From assembly GCF_001857945.1 (NCBI RefSeq), contig NZ_CP017770.1, forward strand, positions 3,596,001 through 3,660,000: a stretch of DNA of 64,000 bases, read 5' to 3'. The notes under the pieces were generated by a model. That model saw only the letters and a program-made list of their open reading frames with translations, was not told where the DNA came from and searched no databases. This stretch comes from Paenibacillus crassostreae (GTDB lineage Bacteria; Bacillota; Bacilli; Paenibacillales; Paenibacillaceae). Made by a program: the position numbers and the translations under genes. Every line of letters starts with the position of its first letter. Position 1 is the first letter of the stretch. Shown here piece by piece: positions 7,902 to 16,384 of this stretch.

Positions 7902-9662
7902 ATGGCTGACCAACTAGTACGCAATGAATATCCCCGTCCACAATTTATACGTGAGGCATGGATGAGCTTGAACGGGGAATGGGAATTCGATTATGACGAC
8001 GAAGGGATGGGGGAGCGAGAAGCATGGTATGAAGATCATGTGTTCGGCAGTGAAATCAACGTACCTTTCTGTTACCAGAGCCAATTAAGCGGAATAGGTG
8101 ATACAGGATTTCATGATATCGTCTGGTACCGGAAAGTATTTTCCTTACCGGAAAATTATAAAAGGGGACGGTTGCTCCTTCATTTTGGCGCCGTAGATTA
8201 TGAAGCGAAAGTATGGGTGAACGGGAAGGTTGTAGTGCAACACGAAGGCGGACATACGCCGTTTCATGCCGACATTACAGATGTCCTTGCTGAAGGTGAC
8301 AATACCGTCGTAGTAAAGGCAACCGATTATAGCCGGGATGTGACTTTACCGCGGGGCAAACAGTTCTGGGAAGAGAAATCCGCGGGGATATTCTATACAC
8401 GCACAACCGGAATTTGGCAGAGTGTATGGCTTGAACCGGTACCGGAAACACATATCCGGAGAATCCGGTTGACTCCAGATATAGACGAAAATAATATTGC
8501 ATTGGACATTTTTCTGTCCGGTTATCGCCCGGGAGTCGTGGTTAGCGTAAAAGCTGCCATTACATTTAAGGGAGAATTTGTTGTGGAAGATACGTTTTCG
8601 CTGCGACATGAGTCAGCCAATCGCCATATTCATCTTGAAGATTTCAACGACCATGGTCTGGGACGCTGGTGGACGCCTGAGAAACCGAATTTATATGATC
8701 TGGAATTAACTTTAAGTGTAGACGGTGTGGTTGCGGATACGGTGAAGAGCTATTTCGGCATGCGGAAAATATCCATAGAAGATGGAAAATTACTGCTGAA
8801 TAACCGCTCCTATTTTATGAAAATGGTGCTGGATCAAGGTTATTTCCCAGAGGGCATATTGACTGCCCCGAGTGATGATGAACTGCGCCGGGACGTGGAA
8901 TTGACGAAGGAAATGGGCTTCAACGGAGCGCGTAAGCACCAGAAAATCGAAGACCCGCGCTACTTGTATTGGGCGGATCGCCTGGGGCTGCTGGTTTGGG
9001 GAGAGATGGCGAATGCTTATCAATTCTCAGAGTCATATGTGGCGCGAATGACCAAGGAGTGGATTCAGGCTGTGGAGCGGGATTATAATCATCCGTGTAT
9101 CGTGGCCTGGGTACCGCTCAATGAGAGTTGGGGCGTGCCCAATATTCTGGTTGATAAGCAGCAACAGCAACACGCATTATCGGTCTATCATATGACGAAA
9201 TCACTAGATCCGACACGTCCTGTCATTTCGAATGATGGATGGGAGTTAGTGAGCACCGATTTGGTGACGGTTCATGATTATGAATGGCGACGCGAAGTGT
9301 TGACGGAGCGGTATGCTACCAAGGATGCGGCACTAAGCGCCCAACCGGGCAATCGGTGGATTTTGGTCCCCGGTTTCCCTTATGCGGGTCAACCGATTCT
9401 GGCAACGGAGTTCGGAGGTATCTCCTTCAAGAAGAATGAGTGGGAAGGATGGGGATACTCCGGGGCGGTCAATGAGGAAGATTTTGCAGAGCGGTTGAAG
9501 AACATCGTGGAGCCAATGCTGCAATCTCCGGTCATTCAAGGATTCTGCTACACACAATTCAGTGATGTGGAGCAGGAGATTAACGGTTTGTTGACTTATG
9601 ACCGGAAACCGAAGCTTTCGCTGGATATGATTCGCTCTATAGTGGAAGGAACCCGGATTTAA
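7902..9662 (+). CDS. Glycoside hydrolase family 2 protein
   Basis: Complete GH2 enzyme of 586 aa without a signal peptide, hence cytoplasmic. The order is N-terminal jelly-roll domain (LNGEWEFDYDDEG; VWVNGKVVVQHEGGHTPFHA), immunoglobulin-like domain ending YFGMRKISIEDGKLLLNNRS, then the TIM barrel. Acid/base Glu408 lies in NHPCIVAWVPLNESWG and nucleophile Glu503 in PILATEFGG. It is shorter than LacZ-type enzymes (about 1000 aa) and close in size to compact beta-galactosidases and beta-glucuronidases. It follows the transporter and acyltransferase-like genes with a 26-base gap containing AAGAAGGAG. It differs from the first GH2 protein in lacking the C-terminal module shared with the regulator. 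Confidence 0.92.
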   Translation: MADQLVRNEYPRPQFIREAWMSLNGEWEFDYDDEGMGEREAWYEDHVFGSEINVPFCYQSQLSGIGDTGFHDIVWYRKVFSLPENYKRGRLLLHFGAVDYEAKVWVNGKVVVQHEGGHTPFHADITDVLAEGDNTVVVKATDYSRDVTLPRGKQFWEEKSAGIFYTRTTGIWQSVWLEPVPETHIRRIRLTPDIDENNIALDIFLSGYRPGVVVSVKAAITFKGEFVVEDTFSLRHESANRHIHLEDFNDHGLGRWWTPEKPNLYDLELTLSVDGVVADTVKSYFGMRKISIEDGKLLLNNRSYFMKMVLDQGYFPEGILTAPSDDELRRDVELTKEMGFNGARKHQKIEDPRYLYWADRLGLLVWGEMANAYQFSESYVARMTKEWIQAVERDYNHPCIVAWVPLNESWGVPNILVDKQQQQHALSVYHMTKSLDPTRPVISNDGWELVSTDLVTVHDYEWRREVLTERYATKDAALSAQPGNRWILVPGFPYAGQPILATEFGGISFKKNEWEGWGYSGAVNEEDFAERLKNIVEPMLQSPVIQGFCYTQFSDVEQEINGLLTYDRKPKLSLDMIRSIVEGTRI

Positions 9663-9668
9663 TTAGAC

Positions 9669-9711
9669 AAACGGCAGATTACGTTATCTAACGGTCTGCC
9701 GTTTTTCTTTT
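9669..9711 (+). terminator. Terminator between the GH2 and GH43 genes
   Basis: AAACGGCAGA (9669-9678) pairs exactly with TCTGCCGTTT (9695-9704), followed by TTCTTTT. The GH43 gene starts 22 bases later, with no obvious promoter between, so this stem may let through only part of the transcript. Confidence 0.8.
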
Positions 9712-9732
9712 GAGGGAAAGGAGATCGTTGCT

Positions 9733-12243
9733 ATGCGTTTTGGAAAATGGCTGGTGATCGTTATACTGCTGCTAGCAGCGGGGGCTTGTTCACCTGTGGA
9801 GCAAGAGCCGACCCGGACTTGGAGTAACCCTATGTCATTACCGGATGAATGGGAAGAGTATGGACTTGGAGACCCCTTTATTTTTTCATTTAACGGGTAT
9901 TATTACTTGTACGTGAGCACGCGAGATACGGATGCTGGGGTCAAAGTATGGAGCTCACCGGATTTGATGGATTGGACGTATCGCGGATTGTGTACGGAGG
10001 ATCCGGTTACAACAGCTGCGTATGCGCCCGAGGTCCGGTACTGGAACGGCAAATTTTATATGTATACTTCCCCGGCGGGAAATGGCCATTATGTGCTGGA
10101 AAGTGAGACGCCCGTGGGACCTTTCCGTGTGGTGACGGACAATTTCGGAAGAACGATTGACGCCTCGACTTTCGTGGACGATGATGGGACCTGGTATTTC
10201 TATTATGCGGGAACTGGAGGGATCGATGCTGCACCGATGGATTCACCGTTGTCTGTAACGGCTACTGGTGCTCCCACAGGAGCGTTTATGGATGGGTGGA
10301 CTGAAGGGGCGACAGTATTTAAAAGAAACGGGTTGTACTATATGACCTATACCGGGAATCATGTTTTCAGCAATGGTTACCGGATCAATGCGGCGGTCAG
10401 TGAGTCGCCCTTAGGGCCATTCAAGCCGTTTGAAGAGAATCCCGTTCTGGTACGAACGGAAGGGAAAACGGTCGGGCTGGGTCATAACTCGCTTGTCACC
10501 GGGCCGGATCTCGATTCCACGTACATGATTTATCATAATCTGGAGGGGCCGGGCATTGTAGGGCCACTGCGCCATATGAACATGGACCGGCTCTTCTGGG
10601 ACGGTAACAGATTCTCTGTAGCCGGACCCACAGACACGCCCCAACCTGCTCCGGCTTTGCCTGTATTTTTTGACCGATTTGAGCGGGATAAGCTCGGCAA
10701 AGCGTGGCTTGAATCTGGGAAAGGAAACTGGTCGATCGATCGCGATAAGGGAGCTGTTGTCCAGGCGGGGGATACGACTGGCCCAGCTATGATACGGACT
10801 AAATCCGAGACGGAGTCTGGGTTTACGGCAGAGTTTTATCTTCGCGCGGAGAGCGAAGCGAAAGCGGAGTCTAGGATCGGAGCAGTCTTCTCGTACAAGG
10901 ATGAAAAAAACTATGGAGCGGTATGGTTGAATCCCAAGTTGGGTCGGATGGAGCTGACTGAACGTTCCGGCGGGACAGACCATATCCTTGGAGAAGCTGA
11001 TCTACCCAAAGACTTTGATTACAGTCAGTGGCATAAAATCCGGATCGAGCATGCTCCTGTCGGGAATGTCGGTAACGCCAATCTGCACGTATATATTGAC
11101 GAGATGCAGAAATACGCCGGATCGTCGGCGACAGGTGGAGGCGCCATCGGTTATGCTGCGGTTGGACTGGATGTGTGTTTCGGTTACGTCGCGTACAACA
11201 ACGATGTGAACGGCAGCAGTGACGGAAGGTACTATCAGCCGTTGCCGGGACAAGTGCAAGCGGTTCATTTTGAGGAAGGTAAGGAAGGTAAAACCTATGG
11301 GGTTACACAGGAAGCAGATGTGGATGCCAGCTCTCCATATCGCCCGGGCACTATGAGTATGGAGAGCGATGGTAACGACGGTTACGTACTGTCCGGATTG
11401 CTAGCGGGGGACTGGGCGAACTACTTAGTGAATACAGGGGAATCCGCGCCATATTCGATTCGGTTTCGTATCCGTCCTCTATCGGAGAGTGTGGCATTCC
11501 AACTGGTTGACCAGGATAACAGGGAGATTGCGGGATTCTCGGCAGCTAAGGAGGAAGCGGGAGAATGGCAGACGGTATCCTCAGGGGAAATCATGTTGCC
11601 AGCGGGGCAACAACGCTGGAAGCTGAAAATTACAGGTGGAACTCTGGACCTTGACTGGTTTCGGGTTGAGCGTTACCAGTCTGTCGAGAAATGGGAGGAT
11701 AACTTTGATGATGGCAATGATTTTGGTTGGACCAGGTTTGAAGGCATGTGGTCTGTGAAGGACGGAGAACTGCGGGCTTCTTCGGTGTCACCTGCCAAAT
11801 CCTTGACTGGCGAACCCGGTTGGTCCGATTATAGCGTTCAGGCCGATCTACAGCGAATGGAGAATGAAGGGCGAGCGGGTCTGCTCGTTCGGGCTACAGA
11901 ACCGGCAAATGGGCTGGATCAGAACCAGAACCGGTCCGATTTTGTCCGCGGGTATTATATTTATGCCGATGCCGAAGGTTTGCATCTTGATAAAATCAAC
12001 TATGGCATTATCCCGTTAAAAAGCGTGGCCTGGGGAACGAATGCCCCTGGAGTGGATGGAAAGTTTCATTTAAAGGTGTCTGTGCGAGGTGCAACGATTG
12101 AGGTATATACGGGCAATTCAAGCGAATCGGTTCTTTCTTATACCGATCGCAGTGCTTCACCATTTCTTCAGGGACGGATCGGTCTGCAGAGCGAAGATGT
12201 TGCGGTCCGTATAGATCGGATCGGGGTAGATCCGTTACATTAA
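9733..12243 (+). CDS. GH43 glycosidase lipoprotein with CBM6-like and laminin-G-like modules
   Basis: 836-aa surface enzyme. The signal peptide ends in AAGACS, a lipobox-like cleavage site, so the protein is probably lipid-anchored outside the membrane. Residues about 35-300 form a five-bladed GH43 propeller with base Asp47 (GDPFIF), pKa-setting Asp143 (TIDASTF) and acid Glu191 (WTEGATVF). Residues about 310-490 look like a concanavalin/laminin-G fold, about 510-640 like a CBM6 (MESDGNDGYVLSGLLAGDWA ... LDLDWFRVE), and the last about 190 residues like a second concanavalin-type domain (FDDGNDFGWTRFEGMWSVKD). GH43 enzymes cut arabinose, xylose or galactose linkages. It may release the oligosaccharides imported by the upstream transporter. 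AAAGGAG lies ahead of the ATG. Confidence 0.88.
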   Translation: MRFGKWLVIVILLLAAGACSPVEQEPTRTWSNPMSLPDEWEEYGLGDPFIFSFNGYYYLYVSTRDTDAGVKVWSSPDLMDWTYRGLCTEDPVTTAAYAPEVRYWNGKFYMYTSPAGNGHYVLESETPVGPFRVVTDNFGRTIDASTFVDDDGTWYFYYAGTGGIDAAPMDSPLSVTATGAPTGAFMDGWTEGATVFKRNGLYYMTYTGNHVFSNGYRINAAVSESPLGPFKPFEENPVLVRTEGKTVGLGHNSLVTGPDLDSTYMIYHNLEGPGIVGPLRHMNMDRLFWDGNRFSVAGPTDTPQPAPALPVFFDRFERDKLGKAWLESGKGNWSIDRDKGAVVQAGDTTGPAMIRTKSETESGFTAEFYLRAESEAKAESRIGAVFSYKDEKNYGAVWLNPKLGRMELTERSGGTDHILGEADLPKDFDYSQWHKIRIEHAPVGNVGNANLHVYIDEMQKYAGSSATGGGAIGYAAVGLDVCFGYVAYNNDVNGSSDGRYYQPLPGQVQAVHFEEGKEGKTYGVTQEADVDASSPYRPGTMSMESDGNDGYVLSGLLAGDWANYLVNTGESAPYSIRFRIRPLSESVAFQLVDQDNREIAGFSAAKEEAGEWQTVSSGEIMLPAGQQRWKLKITGGTLDLDWFRVERYQSVEKWEDNFDDGNDFGWTRFEGMWSVKDGELRASSVSPAKSLTGEPGWSDYSVQADLQRMENEGRAGLLVRATEPANGLDQNQNRSDFVRGYYIYADAEGLHLDKINYGIIPLKSVAWGTNAPGVDGKFHLKVSVRGATIEVYTGNSSESVLSYTDRSASPFLQGRIGLQSEDVAVRIDRIGVDPLH

Positions 12244-12314
12244 GAGTGGATAATCTTTGATGCGAGAAAAGGGATGTCGCTGATCCGGGGATTGAATCAA
12301 ATGGAGGTTCCTTA

Positions 12315-12470
12315 ATGAAATCATTCGGAGAGAGCTGGGAAAGACGAGCGTCTGCATCAATAAGGGCAAAATTACGCCTAAAAAATTCATACAAGAAAGC
12401 CAAAGAGTTCTGGAGAAAGTAGATTCTATATATAAGTTGGAGTTTCTCACCACTTGATGAAGATATGACA
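12315..12470 (+). pseudogene. Possible frameshifted small gene, unrecognised
   Basis: ATG 12315 follows a good Shine-Dalgarno site (TGGAGG, 7-base spacer) but gives only 35 codons. From the second codon on, the +2 frame reads a more protein-like peptide, IIRRELGKTSVCINKGKITP, continuing to FLTT and a stop near 12455. One lost or gained base near the start could explain this. I recognise no family. Confidence 0.2.
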
Positions 12471-12471
12471 A

Positions 12472-12800
12472 CCATTACTTTCCCCAGACTTTGGAGCGCA
12501 AACATCAAAGTTTTTATAAAAAAGCTGCACAATATAACTGAAAAAATTACCATAATGCGGAAATGCAGAAAAAATGTGGAAAATAAACTTTGGTGAAAAT
12601 AATTAGCTGAGCTAACGGCATATACATGATAGCTTATCACAGACCCAACAGATTAAACGTCGAAAAATCGATGTATTTGCTCCAACATGCACATAATCCA
12701 GTCATGTGGAGTGCTTAATATTGATGGTGCTGAAAGAATAGATGAGATGTGACAGTATGGCTCTGAAGCATTGGTTGTAATTGTGTTCACTTGGGCTACT
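12472..12800. other. Non-coding stretch between GH43 gene and VOC gene
   Basis: About 330 bases, AT-rich, with stops in all + frames and no recognisable coding remnant, repeat or promoter. An antisense open frame on the - strand crosses it but continues into the GH43 gene and looks random. Confidence 0.4.
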
Positions 12801-12804
12801 AACC

Positions 12805-12842
12805 AAAAGCCCCATCCCGATATTAGTTTCGGGCGGGCTTTT
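12805..12842 (-). terminator. Terminator of the VOC-family gene
   Basis: AAAAGCCC (12805-12812) pairs with GGGCTTTT (12835-12842), with an inner TCCCGA/TTCGGG stem. Read on the - strand it lies just past the VOC stop codon and ends in GCTTTTGG. Confidence 0.7.
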
Positions 12843-12859
12843 TGCTCATGCTCTTATTT

Positions 12860-13264
12860 TTAGGCAGTCGGTCCCACGGTGGTGATCATCCACATTATGC
12901 CGAATTTGTCTTCGATTTGTCCGAACAAGGCGCCCCAGAACGCTGGCTCCAACGGGCACTTCACATTACCGCCTTCAGATAGCTTATCAAAGGCTTCGCG
13001 GGCTTCGGCCTCTGTTGCGAACTCGAGAGACAGATTTATGGCGTTCCCCCGAATTATCGGCTCAAATACGGAATCGGACATTAAGAAGTTAATTCCTCCG
13101 GCAATCAGACTCATGTTAACGACTTTTTCCTTGAGCTCTTCCTTTGCTTCAGGAAGCTGCCCATGCGTCATAACGGAGAGGATCTCTCCACCAAGCGCAT
13201 GGGTGTAGAACTCAGCTTGAGCTTTTGCGTCCTCCGACATAATATAAGTTGTGATTTTTGCCAT
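12860..13264 (-). CDS. VOC-family (PhnB-like glyoxalase fold) protein
   Basis: 134-aa cytoplasmic protein of the vicinal-oxygen-chelate fold, PhnB/3-demethylubiquinone methyltransferase-like subgroup. The N-terminus MAKITTYIMSEDAKAQAEFY is followed by THALGGE, and the C-terminal half has AFWGALFGQIEDKFGIMWMI, the usual PhnB-like ending. The ATG at 13264 is preferred over the one six codons upstream because AAAGGAT then sits at a proper distance. Function of such proteins is mostly unknown; some bind antibiotics or metals. Two RibD-like genes follow on the same strand further upstream. Confidence 0.8.
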   Translation of the reverse strand: MAKITTYIMSEDAKAQAEFYTHALGGEILSVMTHGQLPEAKEELKEKVVNMSLIAGGINFLMSDSVFEPIIRGNAINLSLEFATEAEAREAFDKLSEGGNVKCPLEPAFWGALFGQIEDKFGIMWMITTVGPTA

Positions 13265-13376
13265 CTTATAACATCCTTTCATTCCTGGTTTGGACTGTTC
13301 TTGTTCTCAGCCTCTATGAAGACAACGAATGAGTAATGACAAAATCGACTGATTCCAAAAAAATATTTCTGTCAAC

Positions 13377-13907
13377 TCATTCTGAGGCTTGATAGGTTAA
13401 AATGGCCACCCCAGTTGATGTTTTTTTAACGTCTACCAGCTTCAAGTTTTTTGGATTCTGTTCTGTAAAAAGTCGTTTGCCCTTGCCTAATACGACTGGA
13501 CAGACGATAAGGTGATATTCATCGATAAGATTGTGCTCCATCAAGGAGCGAGTCAAGTGACCGCTGCCATAAATCAAATATTGTTTATCTGTTTCCTGCT
13601 TAAGCTTAGCCACTTCTTCTATCATGTTGTTCTTGATGAAACTCGCGTTCCATTGGGGTTCTCCCAGTGTGGTGGTAGGTACATATTTAGGAATAGAATT
13701 CATCCTGGCGGCACCCTCTTCCTCCATATTGGGCCATGCCGCGGCCATACCTTCGTAAGTAACCCGCCCCAGAAGAAGCGCGTCGCTCACTTTAAACACT
13801 TCGCCCTGGAAATCGGACAGTTCATCATTCCAGAAAGGTGCTGTCCAAGCCGGCTCTTCCATGACTCCGTCCAGTGATAGATAAATCGAAGCTATGATTT
13901 TTCCCAT
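13377..13907 (-). CDS. Dihydrofolate reductase family protein (RibD C-terminal-like)
   Basis: 176-aa protein of the DHFR/RibD reductase fold. It begins KIIASIYLSLDGVMEEP, typical of this group, and has LLLGRVTYEGMAAAWPNMEE and LIYGSGHLTRSLMEHNLIDE, the nucleotide-binding half. Members use NADPH but most have no known substrate; they are not the housekeeping folate enzyme. It lies 27 bases after a paralogous gene on the same strand and is probably co-transcribed with it. Confidence 0.85.
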   Translation of the reverse strand: MGKIIASIYLSLDGVMEEPAWTAPFWNDELSDFQGEVFKVSDALLLGRVTYEGMAAAWPNMEEEGAARMNSIPKYVPTTTLGEPQWNASFIKNNMIEEVAKLKQETDKQYLIYGSGHLTRSLMEHNLIDEYHLIVCPVVLGKGKRLFTEQNPKNLKLVDVKKTSTGVAILTYQASE

Positions 13908-13934
13908 TTTTCATTCCCTCTTTCTTTCTTGAAA

Positions 13935-14549
13935 TTAATTATCCAACTGGTAGACAAGCCCTGTAACTCCCGATTGGAATATTCGGTTTGCGACGAGTTT
14001 CAGCTTGATCCGGTCTGTGAGGTTGTTAAAGAGAGGTAATCCACTGCCGAGGATAACCGGGTGGACGTTAATCCGATACTCATCGATTAGTCTATGTCGG
14101 GTGACATTGCTTGCGAATCTTGGACTTCCGAGGATGATGATATCTCCTCCAGGTTGCTCCTTAAGGCGAATGATCTCTTCCTTCATATTTACCTTCACTA
14201 GCCTGGAGTTTGCCCAGTCCGTTTGATCCAGAGTGGTGGAAAACACAATTTTAGTCGTCTTGTTAATCCATTCTGCGTGCCCCTTGTCATAGTCCGACGC
14301 CGACGGATTACCCGGCACCGAAGTCCAGTAATTCTGCATACCCTGGTACGTTCCACGCCCCCACATGACTGTGTCCACTGTGCTCAGAATATCTTTCGAA
14401 TATTGGCCAAGCTCGTCAGTAAAAGAGATCCAACTTATGTCCCAATCCTGCTCTCCTTGAACGAAACCATCCAGCGATATGTGCATTAGCATAATTACTT
14501 TTCTCAGTTTTCGATTCTCCGTGTTTGAACGAATAAATTCCTGTGACAT
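13935..14549 (-). CDS. Dihydrofolate reductase family protein (paralogue)
   Basis: 204 aa from ATG 14549, chosen because AGAGGAG precedes it; an in-frame ATG seven codons upstream lacks such a site. The core begins KVIMLMHISLDGFVQGEQDW and contains VMWGRGTYQGMQNYW and DIIILGSPRFASNVTRHRLI, aligning with the neighbouring 176-aa paralogue. It has about 20 extra N-terminal residues. The gene is transcribed divergently from a TetR regulator with a 186-base gap, so that regulator may control the pair. Confidence 0.85.
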   Translation of the reverse strand: MSQEFIRSNTENRKLRKVIMLMHISLDGFVQGEQDWDISWISFTDELGQYSKDILSTVDTVMWGRGTYQGMQNYWTSVPGNPSASDYDKGHAEWINKTTKIVFSTTLDQTDWANSRLVKVNMKEEIIRLKEQPGGDIIILGSPRFASNVTRHRLIDEYRINVHPVILGSGLPLFNNLTDRIKLKLVANRIFQSGVTGLVYQLDN

Positions 14550-14639
14550 AGATTCTCCTCTAATTTCCAATCATCTTGCCTCCTTTACTTTACAATTATA
14601 AAGTTGTACATGAATATTATTTACTTTAACTTAACTTTT

Positions 14640-14702
14640 GTCAAGTAATATAGCGTGATTTGACTGTATCAACTTGACTCATGTTAAATTAACTTTTATA
14701 GT
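14640..14702 (+). promoter_or_regulatory. Divergent control region, candidate TetR promoter and operator
   Basis: TTGACT (14675-14680) and TATAGT (14697-14702) with a 16-base spacer could drive the TetR gene. GTCAAGT (14640-14646) and ACTTGAC (14672-14678) form an inverted repeat overlapping that -35 box, and TTGACT also occurs at 14660. This is a reasonable autoregulatory site for a TetR protein, but it is inferred from layout only. Confidence 0.4.
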
Positions 14703-14735
14703 TTGATTAACGATTCATAAAATGGAGATGAAAAA

Positions 14736-15341
14736 TTGGGTGAGATTCGAAACGCGGAACGTACGCGGAAAAAGATACTGGAAGCAGCAAGAGGAGAATT
14801 TTTCTCGAAAGGGTACACAGGTACTCGAATAGAATCGATCGCTACGAGAGCGAATGTTAAGAAGCAATTGTTATATCATTACTTTAAGGGGAAAGAAGAG
14901 ATCTTCGAAGCGGTGATGGAGAACCTATATTCTCAACATCTGCCAATTTCTTTAAAAACACCTACTAATCCAGTGCTTCTGGCAGAGCATCGATTAGAAG
15001 TAAACATAGAATATCGAATGGATTTTCTAAAGTTTACAGCTTGGCAAGCGCTTGAAGACCAACCAGATAACCCGCATAGGAATACAATAAGAAAGCAAGT
15101 TCTTCAATCCTATGTTGAGGATCTAAGTTCTAAACAAGAATTTGGACTTGTTCCTGAAGATTTGGACCCTGCCTTATTGACCTTAGCGATAACCAGCTTA
15201 ACCACTTATCCGCTTGTTTTTGCTGATGCAACAAAAATGATTACCGGAATGTCTCCAACCGACAAAGAATTTCAAGAAAAGTGGAAGACTTTTCTTACAA
15301 AAATAAGTGAAAAAATTCTTACTAAAGATAGCAGCAGTTAA
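14736..15341 (+). CDS. TetR/AcrR family transcriptional regulator
   Basis: 201-aa repressor. The N-terminal helix-turn-helix is clear: RTRKKILEAARGEFFSKGYT, then IATRANVKKQLLYHYFKGKE and EIFEAVMENLY. The C-terminal half resembles the TetR_C domain found with such regulators (DPALLTLAITSLTTYPLVFA). The start is TTG 14736, with GGAG at 14724-14727; the nearby ATGs are in other frames. It is divergent from the two RibD-like genes, which are its most likely targets. The ligand is unknown. Confidence 0.88.
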   Translation: MGEIRNAERTRKKILEAARGEFFSKGYTGTRIESIATRANVKKQLLYHYFKGKEEIFEAVMENLYSQHLPISLKTPTNPVLLAEHRLEVNIEYRMDFLKFTAWQALEDQPDNPHRNTIRKQVLQSYVEDLSSKQEFGLVPEDLDPALLTLAITSLTTYPLVFADATKMITGMSPTDKEFQEKWKTFLTKISEKILTKDSSS

Positions 15342-15366
15342 CTAAAATCGATAATAACATCGTAGG

Positions 15367-15459
15367 GATAGCAGTATCGAGATTCATTATGATTTCAACG
15401 AATACTTCACATGTGGAGTGCGTGGCATTGTTGGTAAGGAATTTGAAACAGACAAATAA
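15367..15459 (+). pseudogene. Possible short coding remnant
   Basis: An open stretch without start codon reads IEIHYDFNEYFTCGVRGIVG followed by KEFETDK and a stop. It looks protein-like, but no family is recognised and both sides are closed by stops. It lies next to the decayed sigma-factor gene and may be debris of the same kind. Confidence 0.2.
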
Positions 15460-15576
15460 ACTCATGCTATAACAAATAAAGACTTTCCAAAATCGGAATA
15501 ATGTCGCAATAAGTCAGAGTAGATCCGTGAATAAGAATATAAAAGACAAATTAAATACCCTTATAAGGCATAAAAT

Positions 15577-15624
15577 TAACCGGATGAGATCCTAGGTAAC
15601 ATTCCTGATCTCACTCGGTTTTTC
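15577..15624 (+). terminator. Terminator upstream of the decayed sigma-factor gene
   Basis: AACCGGATGAGATC (15578-15591) pairs with GATCTCACTCGGTT (15607-15620), two mismatches, followed by TTTCC. It may end the TetR transcript, whose stop is about 235 bases upstream. Confidence 0.6.
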
Positions 15625-15663
15625 CGTTTTCAGAATACGGTTTTAGAAGCTTATTTTTTTGGT

Positions 15664-16055
15664 ATTAGCTTACTCTCCTTCCAACTGACTGGATCGGTCT
15701 CCGATGCGGAGGATGCTGTGCAGGACGTATTCCTGAAGTTGCATGATGTAAAGCTGGAACGTTTGGTTGAACCTAAAGCATATTAGTGCAAAATGGTAAC
15801 TAATCGCTGTCGAGATTTATTCAAATCGGCGCGTAAGCGGCGGGAACAGTATTTAGGGCAATGGCTTCCAGAGCCCCTTCTTACTTCAATGATGAATCGT
15901 TTGAATCGGTTGTTCAAGGTGAGCTGCTGTCTTATGCTATGCTCGTATTGCTTGAAAGGCTGTCCCTTGTCCATCCTATTGAATCTCGCGATCTCGTCGC
16001 CAAGTTCCTTCTCGGCTTAATTCGTAAGGCTCCTCATAAGAATACGAGCGATTAA
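15664..16055 (+). pseudogene. Decayed ECF sigma factor gene (SigJ-like)
   Basis: Translated pieces match an ECF sigma factor of the SigJ group. From 15685 the frame reads LTGSVSDAEDAVQDVFLKLH, then ERLVEPKAY, then an in-frame TAG at 15784, then CKMVTNRCRDLFKSARKRRE and QYLGQWLPEPLL. Near 15880 the match moves to another frame: NDESFESVVQGELLSYAMLV, LLERLS, followed directly by LVAKFLLGLIRKAP, which suits the far C-terminus. So the copy has lost its 5' end, carries a nonsense codon and a frameshift, and lacks the region encoding sigma-4. It cannot make a working factor. Confidence 0.75.
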
Positions 16056-16104
16056 TCGTAGGGTTTCTTTACTTCATTCTGATTTATAAAGGTGATATTG
16101 TTAT

Positions 16105-16344
16105 TTGGCAAAACATCGTTTGGTTTGTGTCATTGCGAACTACTATTCTTCTCATTTAGAAAAAGTGGATGATATTCGTTATTTCGAAGAGTCTGGTATA
16201 CTGGTTTCTGACGCTATTGTATTTTTAAAGGATATGGAGGAGACAAAAGACGGTATTAAGGTTGTCTTATCGAAGGAGGAAGTACTATCTCGTTTAGGTA
16301 AAGGGAATTTGTCGTTCTTGACATTACTAAATCCAATTCCATGA
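16105..16344 (+). CDS. Small protein of unknown function
   Basis: 79 codons from TTG 16105, with AAAGGTGAT eight bases upstream. The protein (MAKHRLVCVIANYYSSHLEK, then a charged middle and a hydrophobic end SFLTLLNPIP) is soluble-looking and I recognise no family. It ends 40 bases before the AlkD-like gene on the same strand, so the two may be co-transcribed. It could also be the tail of an older gene. Confidence 0.4.
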   Translation: MAKHRLVCVIANYYSSHLEKVDDIRYFEESGILVSDAIVFLKDMEETKDGIKVVLSKEEVLSRLGKGNLSFLTLLNPIP

Positions 16345-16384
16345 CAATAAGGATTCCAATTTATAAATGAAGGAAGTGTTAACA

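Noticed and set aside
12008-12640. 210-codon open frame on the - strand
   Set aside because: It is antisense to the end of the GH43 gene, has no ribosome site and its composition looks random.
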